DNA of 64,000 bases from Elymus sibiricus (Eukaryota > Streptophyta > Magnoliopsida > Poales > Poaceae), in NCBI GenBank assembly GCA_039707655.1, contig CM077665.1, positions 446,275,531 through 446,339,530 on the forward strand, in the 5' to 3' direction. Below are positions 34,736-45,060 of this stretch, one piece after another (position 1 is the first letter of the stretch; each line of letters opens with the position of its first letter). Both the position numbers and the translations under genes were made by a program. The notes beneath the pieces are model-generated. The model did not search any database. It was not told the origin of the DNA and saw nothing but the letters and a program-made list of their open reading frames with translations.

Positions 34736-36596
34736 TGTTGGAAATATGCCCTAGAGGCAATAATAAATTGGTTATTATTATATTTCCTTGTTAATGATAA
34801 TTGTTTATTATCCATGCTATAATTGTATTGATTGGAAACTCAAATACATGTGTGGGTACATAGACAACACTGTGTCCCTAGTAAGCCTCTAGTTAACTAG
34901 CTCGTTGATCAAAGATGGTTAAGGTTTCCTAGCCATTGACATGAGATGTCATTTGATAACGGGATCACATCATTAGGAGAATGATGTGATGGACAAGACC
35001 CAAACTGTAAACGTAGCATTTGATCGTGTCAGTTTATTGCTATTGTTTTCTGCATGTCAAGTATTTGTTCCTTTGACCATGAGATCATGCAACTCACTGA
35101 CACCGGAGGAATACCTTGTGTGTATCAAACGTCGCAACGTAACTGGGTGACTATAAAGGTGCTCTACAGGTATCTCCGAGGGTGTCTGTTGGGTTGGCAT
35201 GGATCAAGACTGGGATTTGTTACTCCGTATGACGGAGAGGTATCTCAGGGCCCACTCGGTAATACAACATCACAATGAGCCTTGCAAGCAATGTGACTAA
35301 AGTGTTAGCCACGAGATCTTGTATTACGGAACGAGTAAAGAGACTTGCCGGTAACGAGATTGAACTAGGTATAGTGATACCGACGATCGAATCTCGGGCA
35401 AGTAACATACCGAAGAACAAAGGGAACAGCATACGGGATTAACTGAATCCTTGACATAGAGGTTCGACCGATAAAGATCTTCATAGAATATGTAGGAGCC
35501 AATATGGGCATCCAGGTCCCGCTATTGGTTATTGGCCGTAGAGGTGTCTCGGTCATGTCTACATAGTTCTCGAACCCGCAGGGTCTACACACTTAACGTT
35601 TGGTGACGATTAGTATAATTGAGTTATTATGTTGGTGACCGAAAGTTGTTCGGAGTCCCGGATAAGATCCCGGACATGACGAGGATCTCCGGAATAGTCC
35701 GGAGGTAAAGATTGATATATGTGATAATAGTGTTTTGATCTCTGGAAGGGTTCCGGAGTTCACCGGAAGGGGTTCCGGATGTTTACCGAAGTGTTCGGGT
35801 GCAGCAACACTTTATATGAGCCAAAGGGATAAAGCCCACAAGGTATTGGAAAGTGCAAAAGTAGTTTTGCTGCCGCGTAAGCGGTACTACCGCTTGGTGA
35901 AGCGGTACTACCGCCCGAGCGGTACTACCGCTTGTGTGAAGCGGTACTACCGCCCAAGCGGTACTACCGCTTGTGTGAAGCGGTACTACCGCTTGTGAGC
36001 GGCTGTGCACGATTCGGCAGGGTCCGAATTGGACTCCTTTCCTGCGGGCCAAACCGACCTTGTGCGGGCAAAACCGACCCGGAGGAGGCTTTTACTCCAA
36101 GTTTAGACCCCAAGGCTCAACATATAAATAGAGGGGCAGGGCTAGCACACGGGACACATCAGGATTTCCCAAGCCGTGTGCCGGCAACCCTAGCCCTCTA
36201 GTTCCTCCGTCATAATCTCCGTAGTGCTTGGCGAAGCCCTGCAGAGATTGTTCCTCACCACCATCACCACGCCGTCGTGCTGCTGGAACTCAACCACTAC
36301 TTCACCATCGCTCGCTGGATCGAGGAGGTGAAGGCGTCATCAAGCCGTACGTGTGTTGAACGCGGAGGTGCCGTCCGTTCGGCACTAGATCGGAAGGATC
36401 GTGATTGGATCGCGGGACGCTCGGCGATTTGGATCGCGAAGACGTTCGACTACATCAACCGCGTTTATTAACGCTTCCGCTTAGCGATCTACAAGGGTAT
36501 GTAGATTCACTCTCCCTCTCGTAGATGCTCATCACCATGGATAGATCTTGCGTGTGCGTAGGAAAATTTTTGTTTCCCATGCAACGTTCCCCAACA
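34736..36596 (+). repeat. 3' LTR of the Angela-type element
   Basis: 1861 bp, apparently identical to the 5' LTR, preceded by the purine tract AAGTGGGAGA and followed by the TSD GAGAT. Confidence 0.95.
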
Positions 36597-37029
36597 GAGA
36601 TACAGTTTTTCTCAAAATGCAGCCATACATTCAGGCATCCATATCTCCAAGGGCAAACCACAAGTTGGCTTTCAAATACTTTGGGCCATTCAAAATCACT
36701 GAGCGAGTCGGTGCAGTCGCATACAGATTGGAATTACCAGAGCACTGTCGGGTTCATCCAGTCTTTCACGTCTCTCTCCTCAAGCAACATCTGAAACCAG
36801 ATCAGCAGGTATTACCAATGCTTCCATCTCCTGACGTTCGAGTGCAGGTTCCGTCCAGAATCCTTGATCGGCGTCTTATCCCCCGAGGCGACAAGATGAT
36901 TGCTCAAGTGCTGATCAAGTGGAGTCGTTCGCCGGAATCAATGGCCACTTGGGAAGACCAGGAGCTGCTCAAGCAAACCTTCCCTCGCGCTCCGGCTTGG
37001 GGGCAAGCCGTTTTTCGTCCAGGGGAGAT

Positions 37030-37240
37030 TGTCAGCAGCAGTGTACCTGCGACGGGTGAAACACTACAGGAAGCAGCAGCAAGTGAGCGTCGGGCCAGGC
37101 CCAAGAGGAACAAGCAGGCCCCTGCACGCGTAGCTGGCCCAGAATGGGTCCGGTAACCAGTTGCCTTATATTCTGTAACTGAGGAAAAGATAGGCAGGTG
37201 GAAGGGAACGGCTTCGGCCGGGTCTGGATAGGATAGCGTG
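37030..37240 (+). repeat. Partial 3' LTR of Reina-like element copy 1
   Basis: Starts TGTCAGCAGCAG. It shares the ACGGCTTCGGCCG motif (37209-37221) with the LTRs at 44607 and 49635. The end is lost at the junction to the minisatellite. The first 127 bp also encode the end of the polyprotein. Confidence 0.7.
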
Positions 37241-37254
37241 CTAAAAACAAAGCA

Positions 37255-38087
37255 CAAGCCTAGTTGCGAGTCGAGGGTGGGCTTGCAACTAGGACAACTA
37301 CGGATTGAGTTGCAAGTTGAGGATGGACTTACAACTAGGAAAAGTACAAATTATGAGATCAGTTGCGAGTCAAGAGTCGACTTCCGACTGCGATAAAACA
37401 AATTAAGGTCCTAGTTGTGACTACAAATTATGATACCAGTTGCGAGTCAAGGATCGACTTGTGACTGGATAAAACAAACTACGTTCCTAGTTGTGAGTCA
37501 AGGGTGAAATTGCAACTAGGATGAAAGATAAAAAAACCGTGCCCAGTTGCGAGTCAATGGTGGGCTTGCAACCGGGATAAAACAAACTACGAGACTAGTT
37601 ACGAGTCGAGGGTGGACTTGTAACTAAGACAAGTATATCAAACTATGATACGAGTTGCGAGTTGAAGGTGGACTTGCAACTGAGGTAAAAAAAATAAAAC
37701 ACATGCCCAGTTGCGAGTCGAGGGAGGAATTGCAACTGGGACGACAACAAACTATGTGTCCAGCCGCGAGTCGAGGGTAGACTTGCAACTAGGACAAAAA
37801 CAATACTATGATACCATTTGCGAGTCGAGGATGAACTTGTAATTAAGACAACTACGAAACAACGAGCCTAGTTGCGAGTCAAGGGTCGACTTGCAACTGG
37901 GATGAAACAAACTACGGTCCCAGTTGTGAGTCGAGGGTGGACTTGCAACTGGGCTAAAAGCGAAACACATGCCTAGTTACGAGTTGAGGGGGGGGGGGGC
38001 TTGCAACTGGAAGAACGACGAACCCAGTTGGAGTCTAAGGTGGGCTTGCAACTCGGACAACTACGAAACTACGAGCCAGTTGCGAGT
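37255..38087. repeat. Hairpin-unit minisatellite, about 17 units of 50-55 bp
   Basis: Each unit contains AGTTGCGAGTC, about 7 bases, then GACTTGCAACT. The arms are complementary at about 10 of 11 positions, so every unit can form a hairpin, separated by 20-25 bp spacers such as GGGACAAAACAAACTA. Units start near 37263, 37308, 37360, 37412, 37436, 37488, 37542, 37595, 37650, 37707, 37760, 37814, 37870, 37920, 37972, 38022 and 38077; some are degenerate. The array is cut at 38087 by a SIRE-type LTR. Confidence 0.85.
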
Positions 38088-38510
38088 TGTAAGAGCATAA
38101 TTTTCCCCAAGTAGTTTTGGTGGTTGATGACAATGCCCTTGTGGACTCATCGTGTGCATTAAGCTTTCAGAGATTATTAGGTGGCACGAGATGGTTTTCA
38201 TCCCCTCGGTTGTTAAAAGAGAAGACGGAATTTTTCTATCGATTTAGTATTGGTGGACTTGAGTCGTAGGAAAATCCGTACTATCAAGAGGGGATCCACA
38301 TTTGGAAAGGTTGGGAGGAACTATCATGTACACACTTGCACCCAATTCTCTTTCCCGGCACAATGGAGTTGCTTCCTGCCCCCTTGGCCCCTAAGTGACA
38401 TATAAGCGGAAGTACCGCTCCACAAAGCGGTAGTACCACTCCAGCGGTACTACCGCACTACGGTACCGGTGCTACTTCCGCTTATATTTTCCTTCTGGTG
38501 TTCTCGGTGG

Positions 38511-39003
38511 TGTCGGTGTCAAAATCGGCGGATCTCGGGTAGGAGGTCCCAAACTGTGGATCTTGGATCGATGGGTAACAAGAGACAAGGGAGACGATAT
38601 TTACCCAGGTTCAGGCCCTCTTAATGGAGGTAAAACCCTACGTCCTGCTTTGTTTTGTATTGATGATGGGGTATCAAGTACAGAGCCGATCTACCTCGAG
38701 ATCGTATATAGTGGTATAAACCCTAAGAGCTATGATTGTAATCTCTGATGATCTGATTGTGCCTAATGACTAGCCTGGCCTCGGCTTATATAACACACTA
38801 GAGGCCTAGGATAACAAGAGTCCTAGTCGGCTACGTCGGTGGAGAGGAGTCCTTGTCTTGATCACCAAGTCTTGTGGAATCTTCCTCGTATGCATCATGG
38901 GCTATTCGAACTGGCCCATTAGTGAACCGCCCTGGAGGTCCTCGGCCTGACCCACTGGCCGAGAGACGACGTGGTGAGTACCCCCTAGTCCAGGACACCA
39001 TCA
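38511..39003 (+). repeat. LTR 1 of a small unidentified LTR element
   Basis: 493 bp from TGTCGGTGTCAAAATCGGCG to CCAGGACACCATCA. It is flanked by GGTGG at 38506-38510 and 39004-39008, which on its own looks like a solo LTR with TSD. It is then followed by 64 bp of host LTR sequence (39004-39067) that is repeated after LTR 2. Confidence 0.8.
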
Positions 39004-39067
39004 GGTGGCCTTGCCCTTTTATTTAGCGGAAGTACCGCTGGGAGCGGAGCGGTAGTACCGCTCTGGC

Positions 39068-40312
39068 TAGCAAATTACAAGTACAAAGATCTTTGATAGT
39101 ACTAAACAAGACGAATCAATTTAATAGGAGAAATATCACCTAATTGTTCGTAGTGGTCGAAGTTGGCTGATCTCTCGTAACTTGAGTGTCTCGCGTTTGC
39201 TGCCGCGGGGCGAGAACAATCTCTGCCGAATTGCACTGACAAAGCCAGTTGCTGATAACTGTTCGGAAGCCCCTGGTCCAACCAACATGATGAAGCTGGT
39301 CGACTGGTGATGCCGAAGTTCCCGGAGCAGGTTGATGAAGAGATGGCCAAGCCCCTGGTCTAGCCGAGGTGACAGAGCAGGTCGGCTGGTGATGCCGAAG
39401 CCTCATGTCAGCTGAGGTGTTAAAGCAGGCCGGCATGGTGGATGTCGGCTTGAAGAAGCAACGGCGCGGCGATGCTGACGCAGATCGGAATTTGTGACGC
39501 GGTCAATGCTGGCTTGATGAAGCAACAACACACCTGACCCATGCAACCCGTGGGGTGATGACCTTGTCTTAACGATTATTTGTCCTTCACGATGCCGAAC
39601 TCTTGGTCGGCTCGCTGAGGTGATGATCCGAGGTGGTGGTTGTCGTCGGCTTGATGGAGCGACGGCGAAGTTGATGTCGACGCAGGTGGATAGCCGTGGA
39701 GCAACGTGGCCGGGCCGGTTTGACACCGGCGCGACGATGAAGATCGCCTCGGAAAAGACTCAAAATTTGTGGGCACGTGTTTGAAAACAACACACAATAC
39801 CCTAGAAAAAAATTCCTTAAAAAAGGATGTCCAATGTCCCATGAAAAAAGATGAATTCGGGTCGGATTCGTTCTCGCGCAGAAAACAGATCCGAAAATTG
39901 ATGCACTCATCGGACGTTTCCCGGAGTTTGAACGGTCGGATCGAGCTGAAATTGTGAGGAGTGATCGGTATAGGAATTCCGCAGCCGATGAACGGTGGGA
40001 TTTTCCAACGGATGTCCGAGATAGATACTGTACACCTCACCCCAAACTCGTCCACATTCCCGTCCAGATTCGACAGGGCTCCGGTATATTGGAGATTGCC
40101 GGAGATTCCTCCATCGGAACGCGACAAAATTTTACAGGGTTGTTGTGGATACAATTCTGCACAATTCCACCAAAGGAATCGTCAAAGTGACGCTCGAGAA
40201 AACGGGCACGACGAACACAAATTTGCTGTCCAGAAAAAACTGCTGCCAATCTGCAGACGAGCCATCGATCCTTCTGACGATCCCACAGTGGAACTCTCAA
40301 TGAAAGCACCAA
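39068..40312 (+). mobile_element. Internal region between the two 493-bp LTRs, non-coding
   Basis: 1245 bp with no recognisable gag or pol. It contains repeated GTCGGCTTGATG/GGTGATGCCGAAG-like phrases (39290-39690) and ends AATGAAAGCACCAA directly before LTR 2. The 5' part with a primer-binding site is missing, because LTR 1 is followed by host sequence instead. Confidence 0.55.
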
Positions 40313-40805
40313 TGTCGGTGTCAAAACCGACGGATCTCGGGTAGGGGGTCCCGAACTGTGGGACTTGGATCGATGGGTAACAGGAGACCAGGGAGACGAT
40401 ATTACCCAGGTTTGGGCCCTCTTAATGGAGGTAAAACCCTACGTCCTGCTTTGTTTTTTTATTGATGATGGAGTATCAAGTACATAGTTGATCTACCTAG
40501 AGATTGTATGTAGTGGTCTAAACCCTAAGAGCTATGATTGTAATCTCTGATGATCTGATTGTCCCTAATGACTAGCCTGGCCTCGGCTTATATAACACAC
40601 CAGAGGCCTAGGATAACAAGAGTCCTAGTCGGCTACGTCGGTGGAGAGAAGTCCTTGTCTTGATCACCAAGTCTTGTGGAATCTTCCTCGTATGCATCAT
40701 GGGCTGTTCGAACTGGCCCATTAGTGAACCGCCCTGGAGGTCCTCGGCCCGACCCACTGGCCGGGAGACGACATGGTGAGTACCCCCTAGTCCAGGACAC
40801 CATCA
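40313..40805 (+). repeat. LTR 2 of the small LTR element
   Basis: 493 bp, matching LTR 1 with scattered differences, ending CCATCA and followed by GGTGG (40806-40810) and the same 60-bp host flank that follows LTR 1. Confidence 0.8.
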
Positions 40806-42202
40806 GGTGGCCTTGCCCTTTTATTTAGCGGAAGTACCGCTGGGAGCGGAGCGGTAGTACCACTCTGGCGGTACTGCCGTCCTCCTCTTCCGGCCCCACT
40901 TCCGCTTATTTTATGCTCTCTGATGTCTTCGGCACTCGAGCAGTTTTTGGGCGGTAGTAACTAGCGGAATTACCGCTCTGGCCTGTACTGCCGTACTGCC
41001 CTCCTCTTCTACTGCTAAGTCTGGGCTTCCTACAGTGCTAAGCGGAAGTACCGCTCCGGCGGAACTACCGCCTCCCTGACTAACGTCAACTACTTGTGAA
41101 TCCCAGTAATTCCGTGCAAGCGGAAGTACCGCTCCCCCGAGCGGTAGTACCGCTTATGCACGACTTGTGGGCAGAAAACGGTCAGATTTTCTTCCACTAT
41201 ATAAGTGGGTCTTCTTCTCCAAGTGGACTCACCTCTTTTCCCAAAAATCTCCATTGTTTCTCCTAAGCTCATTCTTGCCCGATCTCTCTCTCTAGCCATC
41301 GATTCTTGTTGATGCTCTAGGGCTTGAAGGAGAAGGCCTCGATCTACACTTCCACCAAAAGATATTTGATTCCCCCACTAATCCCTTGCGGATCTTGTTA
41401 CTCTTGGGTGTTTGAGCACACTAGACGGAAGAGGTCACCTCGAAGCCATATTCCATTGTGGTGAAGCTTCGTGGTGGTGTTGGGAGCCTCCAATTAAGTT
41501 GTGGAGATTGCCCCAACCTTGTTTGTAAAGGTCCGGTCGCCGCTTTCAAGAGCACCACTAGTGGAATCACGACATCTCGCATTGTGTGAGGGCGTGAGGA
41601 GAATACGGTGGCCTTAGTGGCATCTTGGGGAGCATTGTGCCTCCACACCGCTCTAACGGAGACGTACTTCCCCTCAAAGGGAAGGAACTCCGGTAACACA
41701 TCCTCGTCTCCATCGGTTCCACTTGTGGTTACTTCTTACATTTACCTTGAGCAAGCTTTACTTATATTGTATCCGTTGCTTGCTTGTGTTGTTATTGTTG
41801 TTAGTATCATATAGGTTGCTCACCTAGTTGCATATTTAGACAACCTATTTGTTGCTAAACCTAATTTGCTAAAGATAAGTTAAAAAGTGGTAGTTGCCTA
41901 TTCACCCCCCCTCTACTCAACCATATCGATCCTTTCAATTGGTATCAGAGCTACGTCTCTTTATTAAGGGTTTTACCACCCAAAGAGTATGGTTAACGAT
42001 GGGGAGCGGGTTGTGGATTCACCCGAGGCCGTGGGCTTGAGCACGGTCTCCCGAGAGGATTTAAATGAGGCAATGTCCTCACTTAAATCTTATATGATGA
42101 CCGAGGTCAAGTCCATGTTAAAAGATTTTCTTGATAGTCTCAAACTTTCTACCGATCCTACACAAGTGGTTAATCCCACTAACTCGACATCGGATGTCCA
42201 CT

Positions 42203-42619
42203 CTGGTACTTGGTCACCACCTCCATGCCGTCGTCATTAAAGATGATCACCTTCATGTTGTTCAGGGTGAGCAGCTTGAAAGTCAGCATGTATCCGATCC
42301 TGACCTGGTGAAGAACGGCGAAGGTGGCCCAACCCTGATAAAATGTGACCCTGCCGTCGACCACCTTCACTATGATCCTCCATGAGCTGCCGGTGTTCGT
42401 CTTCAGAGTGAACTCCATAGGCATGGCGGGGAAGTGCTTGGTGAAGTCCAGAGGCAAAGGTAGAGCTTCCAACTTCGGAGAAAAGATCACCTTGCAGAAG
42501 TGGGTTGGTCCTGCCTCCTTGTGGTTGTGCCCGTAGTTCATCCGCTTGGCGTTAGGGTGTTCCTACACCGACACCTCCACCAATGGCGGCACCACCTCCT
42601 TGCCCTTATCCATATTCAT
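42203..42619 (-). pseudogene. B3 DNA-binding-domain gene fragment
   Basis: The minus strand encodes a B3-type domain, with THFCKVIFSPKLEALPLP at its start, an FYQGWATFAV core and a KVIIFNDDG end. B3 domains bind DNA and occur in plant ARF, ABI3/VP1, RAV and REM factors; this one looks REM-like. Translation from the minus-strand ATG at 42619-42617 meets an in-frame TAG at 42565-42563 after 18 codons. An internal ATG at 42541 leaves 120 residues. The 3' end (42203) joins gag sequence of the SIRE-type element in the opposite orientation, so this is a truncated, probably captured or deletion-joined fragment. It is oriented away from the ORF at 42817, with 200 bp of AT/CT-rich DNA between. Confidence 0.7.
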
Positions 42620-42816
42620 TATCAACAACACGCAATTCAAAGGTCAGCATTCAATACTAGCAGCCTAACGCTCCTATATTTACTAACACTTCTTACCCAA
42701 CACCGGACTCAAACCCTCTCTCATTTTCACCCCCTCGCTTCTCCAACCTCTCTCTGTTTCACCACCTCCCCCTCAGCATAATCTCCAACCCCAACCCCAA
42801 CCTGTTCCCCTGGGGC

Positions 42817-43332
42817 ATGGGATGGAGGGCATTCTTCTTCGGGTGCTCGCTCGGTGACCGTGCTAAGTTCGAGGAGACAATGAAAGTGTGCTCGAACTTC
42901 ACCACCATGGAAGAAGTGCAAAAGGAGGCCGACGTTGTGGTGAAGAAGGCGGCGGCGAAGGAGTTGAAGACGCTGATTCCTGGCCCTGCGAAGGGCGCTA
43001 TGTCAGTCGACATCCTTCGCTGGGCCATGACTCAGGCCAACTCCGGTGACGCTCGACAGAGGGCCAAGTGGGCCAAGTACAAGGAGTACAACCGTCCCAA
43101 TGATGACCATGCCGCGGTGTACTGGACGACATGGACTGTGGTGGATCCGGCGAAGGAAGACGACAAGGTGCAAATGGTGGCCACGACGCCGGCGGTAGGC
43201 GACCGTGCAAGACCCATCGTTCTTGACCGTAACAATGAGGAAGAAGACGAACAAGAAGAAGGCGACGACAAGGAAGAAAAAAAGCCTACGCCCCACCGCC
43301 GCTCGATGCAACTCCAGGGTCGCCGCGGCTAG
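42817..43332 (+). CDS. Unidentified 171-residue ORF with acidic C-terminus
   Basis: I do not recognise this protein. It is GC-rich and gene-like in composition, with a helical N-terminal two thirds (KFEETMKVCSNFTTMEEVQK, ADVVVKKAAAKELKTLIPGP, then a Trp-rich patch AVYWTTWTVVDPA) and an acidic tail (EEEDEQEEGDDKEEKK) followed by a basic end. The frame is open upstream of the ATG at 42817 for at least 20 codons, so the true start may be further 5' or the gene may be truncated. It lies between the B3 fragment and F-box copy B in a region otherwise free of recognised transposons. It may be a gene fragment. Confidence 0.45.
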   Translation: MGWRAFFFGCSLGDRAKFEETMKVCSNFTTMEEVQKEADVVVKKAAAKELKTLIPGPAKGAMSVDILRWAMTQANSGDARQRAKWAKYKEYNRPNDDHAAVYWTTWTVVDPAKEDDKVQMVATTPAVGDRARPIVLDRNNEEEDEQEEGDDKEEKKPTPHRRSMQLQGRRG

Positions 43333-43807
43333 ACAAGTAGGTTGTACCCCAATCCCACCCTCGATGTAATCGGCCGATTAGGCATGAACTGAAGATGTGT
43401 TCAATTCCCCCACCCTCGATATGTTCAATCCCCTCACTCACTCTCCTATCGCGTGCTCACTTAAATCCAGCCCATCCTCGACGGAGTTACTCTAAAGTGG
43501 TCAAAGAAACTTATCGCCATTGCTGATGCGCTCCGGTGGAGGTGTGAAGTCGCTGCGGTGGTCGCCGCCGTCGTAGATCCTATTGCTGTTGCTCCGGTGG
43601 TCGCCGCCACCTGTGTGAGTGGGGAAGAGGGGAGAGAGCAGTGAGGAAGAGAGGTGAGGGTAATTTATGACAACGCTTCGGGAAACAACACAACCCCTCG
43701 AGACTGCATCCACGGGTGCAACCGCCCACAGCCACATGCCTAGGGTTGCACCGCTCAGGCCTGGCTGCACGGGTCTGACCCGACCTAATGTAGGTAACCA
43801 AACGCGT
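43333..43807. other. Unassigned intergenic sequence
   Basis: No gene, LTR or MITE recognised. CT-rich and CCACCCTCGAT-type short direct repeats occur near 43356-43420, and a GC-rich stretch at 43520-43620. Confidence 0.3.
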
Positions 43808-44606
43808 CCTGAAGCTCTGCCGGCATGACTCGACACTCCGACGCGTGCGGCTTCCAGCAAGTCTTCGAAGTGTGAACCAACTTGTGGTTGGATGGTTAGA
43901 GGGACCGTGGTATCTCCAACCCTAGGCACGTTTGAGTTGCGACGGCTAGCTCTCCTGACACACTTCGGTACCGATCCTCGGGTACCCTCCTGAATTTCTC
44001 TCGCTTCCTCTAGTTTGGTGTCTCTGTATATGCAACAATCCGCAGGTGTTTGGACTCTATTTTCGACTCCGATAAGAACGATATATATGGCGGGTAGTCT
44101 CGGGCATGGACACGATCGGAGACGAGGCTCCATGCAACCGAGTCCATTGACGATACCAATCGACTCAAACCCTATAAAGTAGCCAACAACTGGAGCGAGA
44201 GACATGGAGGCCCGATGTGTCGACAACGGCCGGCAGCAACCAGTCGTCGTCATCGCCGCAGTGGTCCGACCTGCCAGACGACCTCCTCGGACTGGTCCAC
44301 CTCAGGCTTGCCTCCCCGCGCGATCGTGTGCGTGTCACCGCTGTTTGCAAGCCGTGGCGAGCAGCTGCGTCGCTGCTCCCGCGGCCGCCGGCCCGCCCGC
44401 TTCTGCTCGTGTCGCCGCGGCGTCGCCAATTCAGTGGGACGAAGCTCCTGTGCGGCCCCGACGATGGCTGGGTCATGCGCGTCCCAGACAAGGCGGAAGA
44501 CAAGTGGTTCGTCAGCTCGCGCGACGGTGGTTGGGTCACTGCGACCGATGATCGCACCCTCGTGATCGTCAACTTCTTCTCTGGTGCCGAGGTGGTGCTC
44601 GCTCCG

Positions 44607-44978
44607 TGTCAGCAGCGCCAACGGGCAGGAAGGAGTAACTAAAGACCAAGGAACGGCAACCACAGGCGATGCTACTGTTTCCTTTCCGACAAGCGATGAA
44701 ATGCCGACGGCTCACGACGAAATGCCGACGGTTCGTGGGCCTGCGGCGCGGCCCACTCGAAACAAGACGAAGCCCAGCTGGAACTCTGGCCCAGAGTGGA
44801 CCCAGTAGTTTAAATACCTGTGTAACGTTCCTTTCGAACTAGCTTGGACTGGATGATGGTTTCGGCCGAGCTGTAATCAACTTGTATCCGCGAGAGGAGG
44901 AAGAACACCTACGCCACTCGATTCCCCATTTCGCCATGAACCCTAGCTTCTACTCCTAGATCGACCGCTACCCTTACA
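44607..44978 (+). repeat. 5' LTR of Reina-like element copy 2
   Basis: 372 bp, TGTCAGCAGCGCC to CGCTACCCTTACA. It contains ACGAAATGCCGACGG twice. Confidence 0.92.
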
Positions 44979-45060
44979 CTTGGTATCAGATTCAGTGGTC
45001 CTGGAGTTGTCGCGGCATCACCATGGGATGCGGTGGCGTGATCGGCGGCGTGCGGAGGCG

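Larger units (their letters stand above)
27566..36596 (+). mobile_element. Complete Ty1/copia element, Angela/WIS/BARE family
   Basis: A 9031-bp element has TSD GAGAT (27561-27565 and 36597-36601), 5' LTR 27566-29426 and 3' LTR 34736-36596, each 1861 bp. Line-by-line comparison at the constant offset of 7170 found no difference between the LTRs. The LTR opening TGTTGGAAATATGCCCTAGA is the Angela/WIS/BARE signature. A primer-binding-like TGGCATCATGAGC (29428-29440) and a purine tract AAGTGGGAGA (34725-34734) are in place. The single ORF is uninterrupted. It is structurally intact and probably the youngest insertion in the window. Confidence 0.95.
25086..37156 (+). pseudogene. Reina-like pol (RT, RNase H, integrase, chromodomain), broken
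   Basis: Reverse transcriptase runs from 25086 (FSSPILLVKKKDHTWRLVVD, YHQIRLAPGAEYKTAF). The catalytic F-F-D-D codons fall in the T-run at 25714-25721, where one base is missing, so the frame moves at exactly the active site. RNase H (ETDASDCGIGAVLMQEGHPL) and integrase (LDFIEGLP, SDRDPIFTSSFW, TDGQTERVNQ) follow in the second frame to 27565. The Angela insertion interrupts codons after AVGD. The frame resumes at 36602 with TVFLKMQPY and continues through a chromodomain ([18 protein letters not shown]) to a stop at 37154-37156, inside the 3' LTR. Confidence 0.85.
25086..37240 (+). mobile_element. Truncated Ty3/gypsy chromovirus (Reina-like), copy 1, split by a copia element
   Basis: The left part (25086-27565) and right part (36597-about 37240) form one element interrupted by the Angela-type insertion. 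The 5' LTR, gag and protease are missing; the sequence starts just before reverse transcriptase. The 3' LTR begins TGTCAGCAGCAG at 37030 after the purine-rich AGGGGAGAT and is cut off at about 37240 by the minisatellite. Its C-terminal chromodomain and LTR start resemble the full element at 44607-50006, which is a different family member. Confidence 0.85.
38088..42202 (+). mobile_element. 5' part of a SIRE-type copia element
   Basis: The 5' LTR starts TGTAAGAGCATAATTTTCCC at 38088 and ends CCTTTCA at 41937, followed by the primer-binding site TGGTATCAGAGC (41940-41951). Without the insertion at 38511-40810 the LTR is about 1.55 kb. It contains several AGCGGTAGTACCGCT/AGCGGAAGTACCGCT near-palindromes. 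A gag start at 41989-42202 reads MVNDGERVVDSPEAVGLSTV and is cut off at about 42202 where the B3 sequence begins. No pol or 3' LTR follows. It is inserted into the minisatellite. Confidence 0.75.

Noticed and set aside
37255..38087. CRISPR-like array of direct repeats with spacers
   Set aside because: Plant nuclear context, degenerate units, spacers similar to one another, no cas genes; it is a minisatellite.
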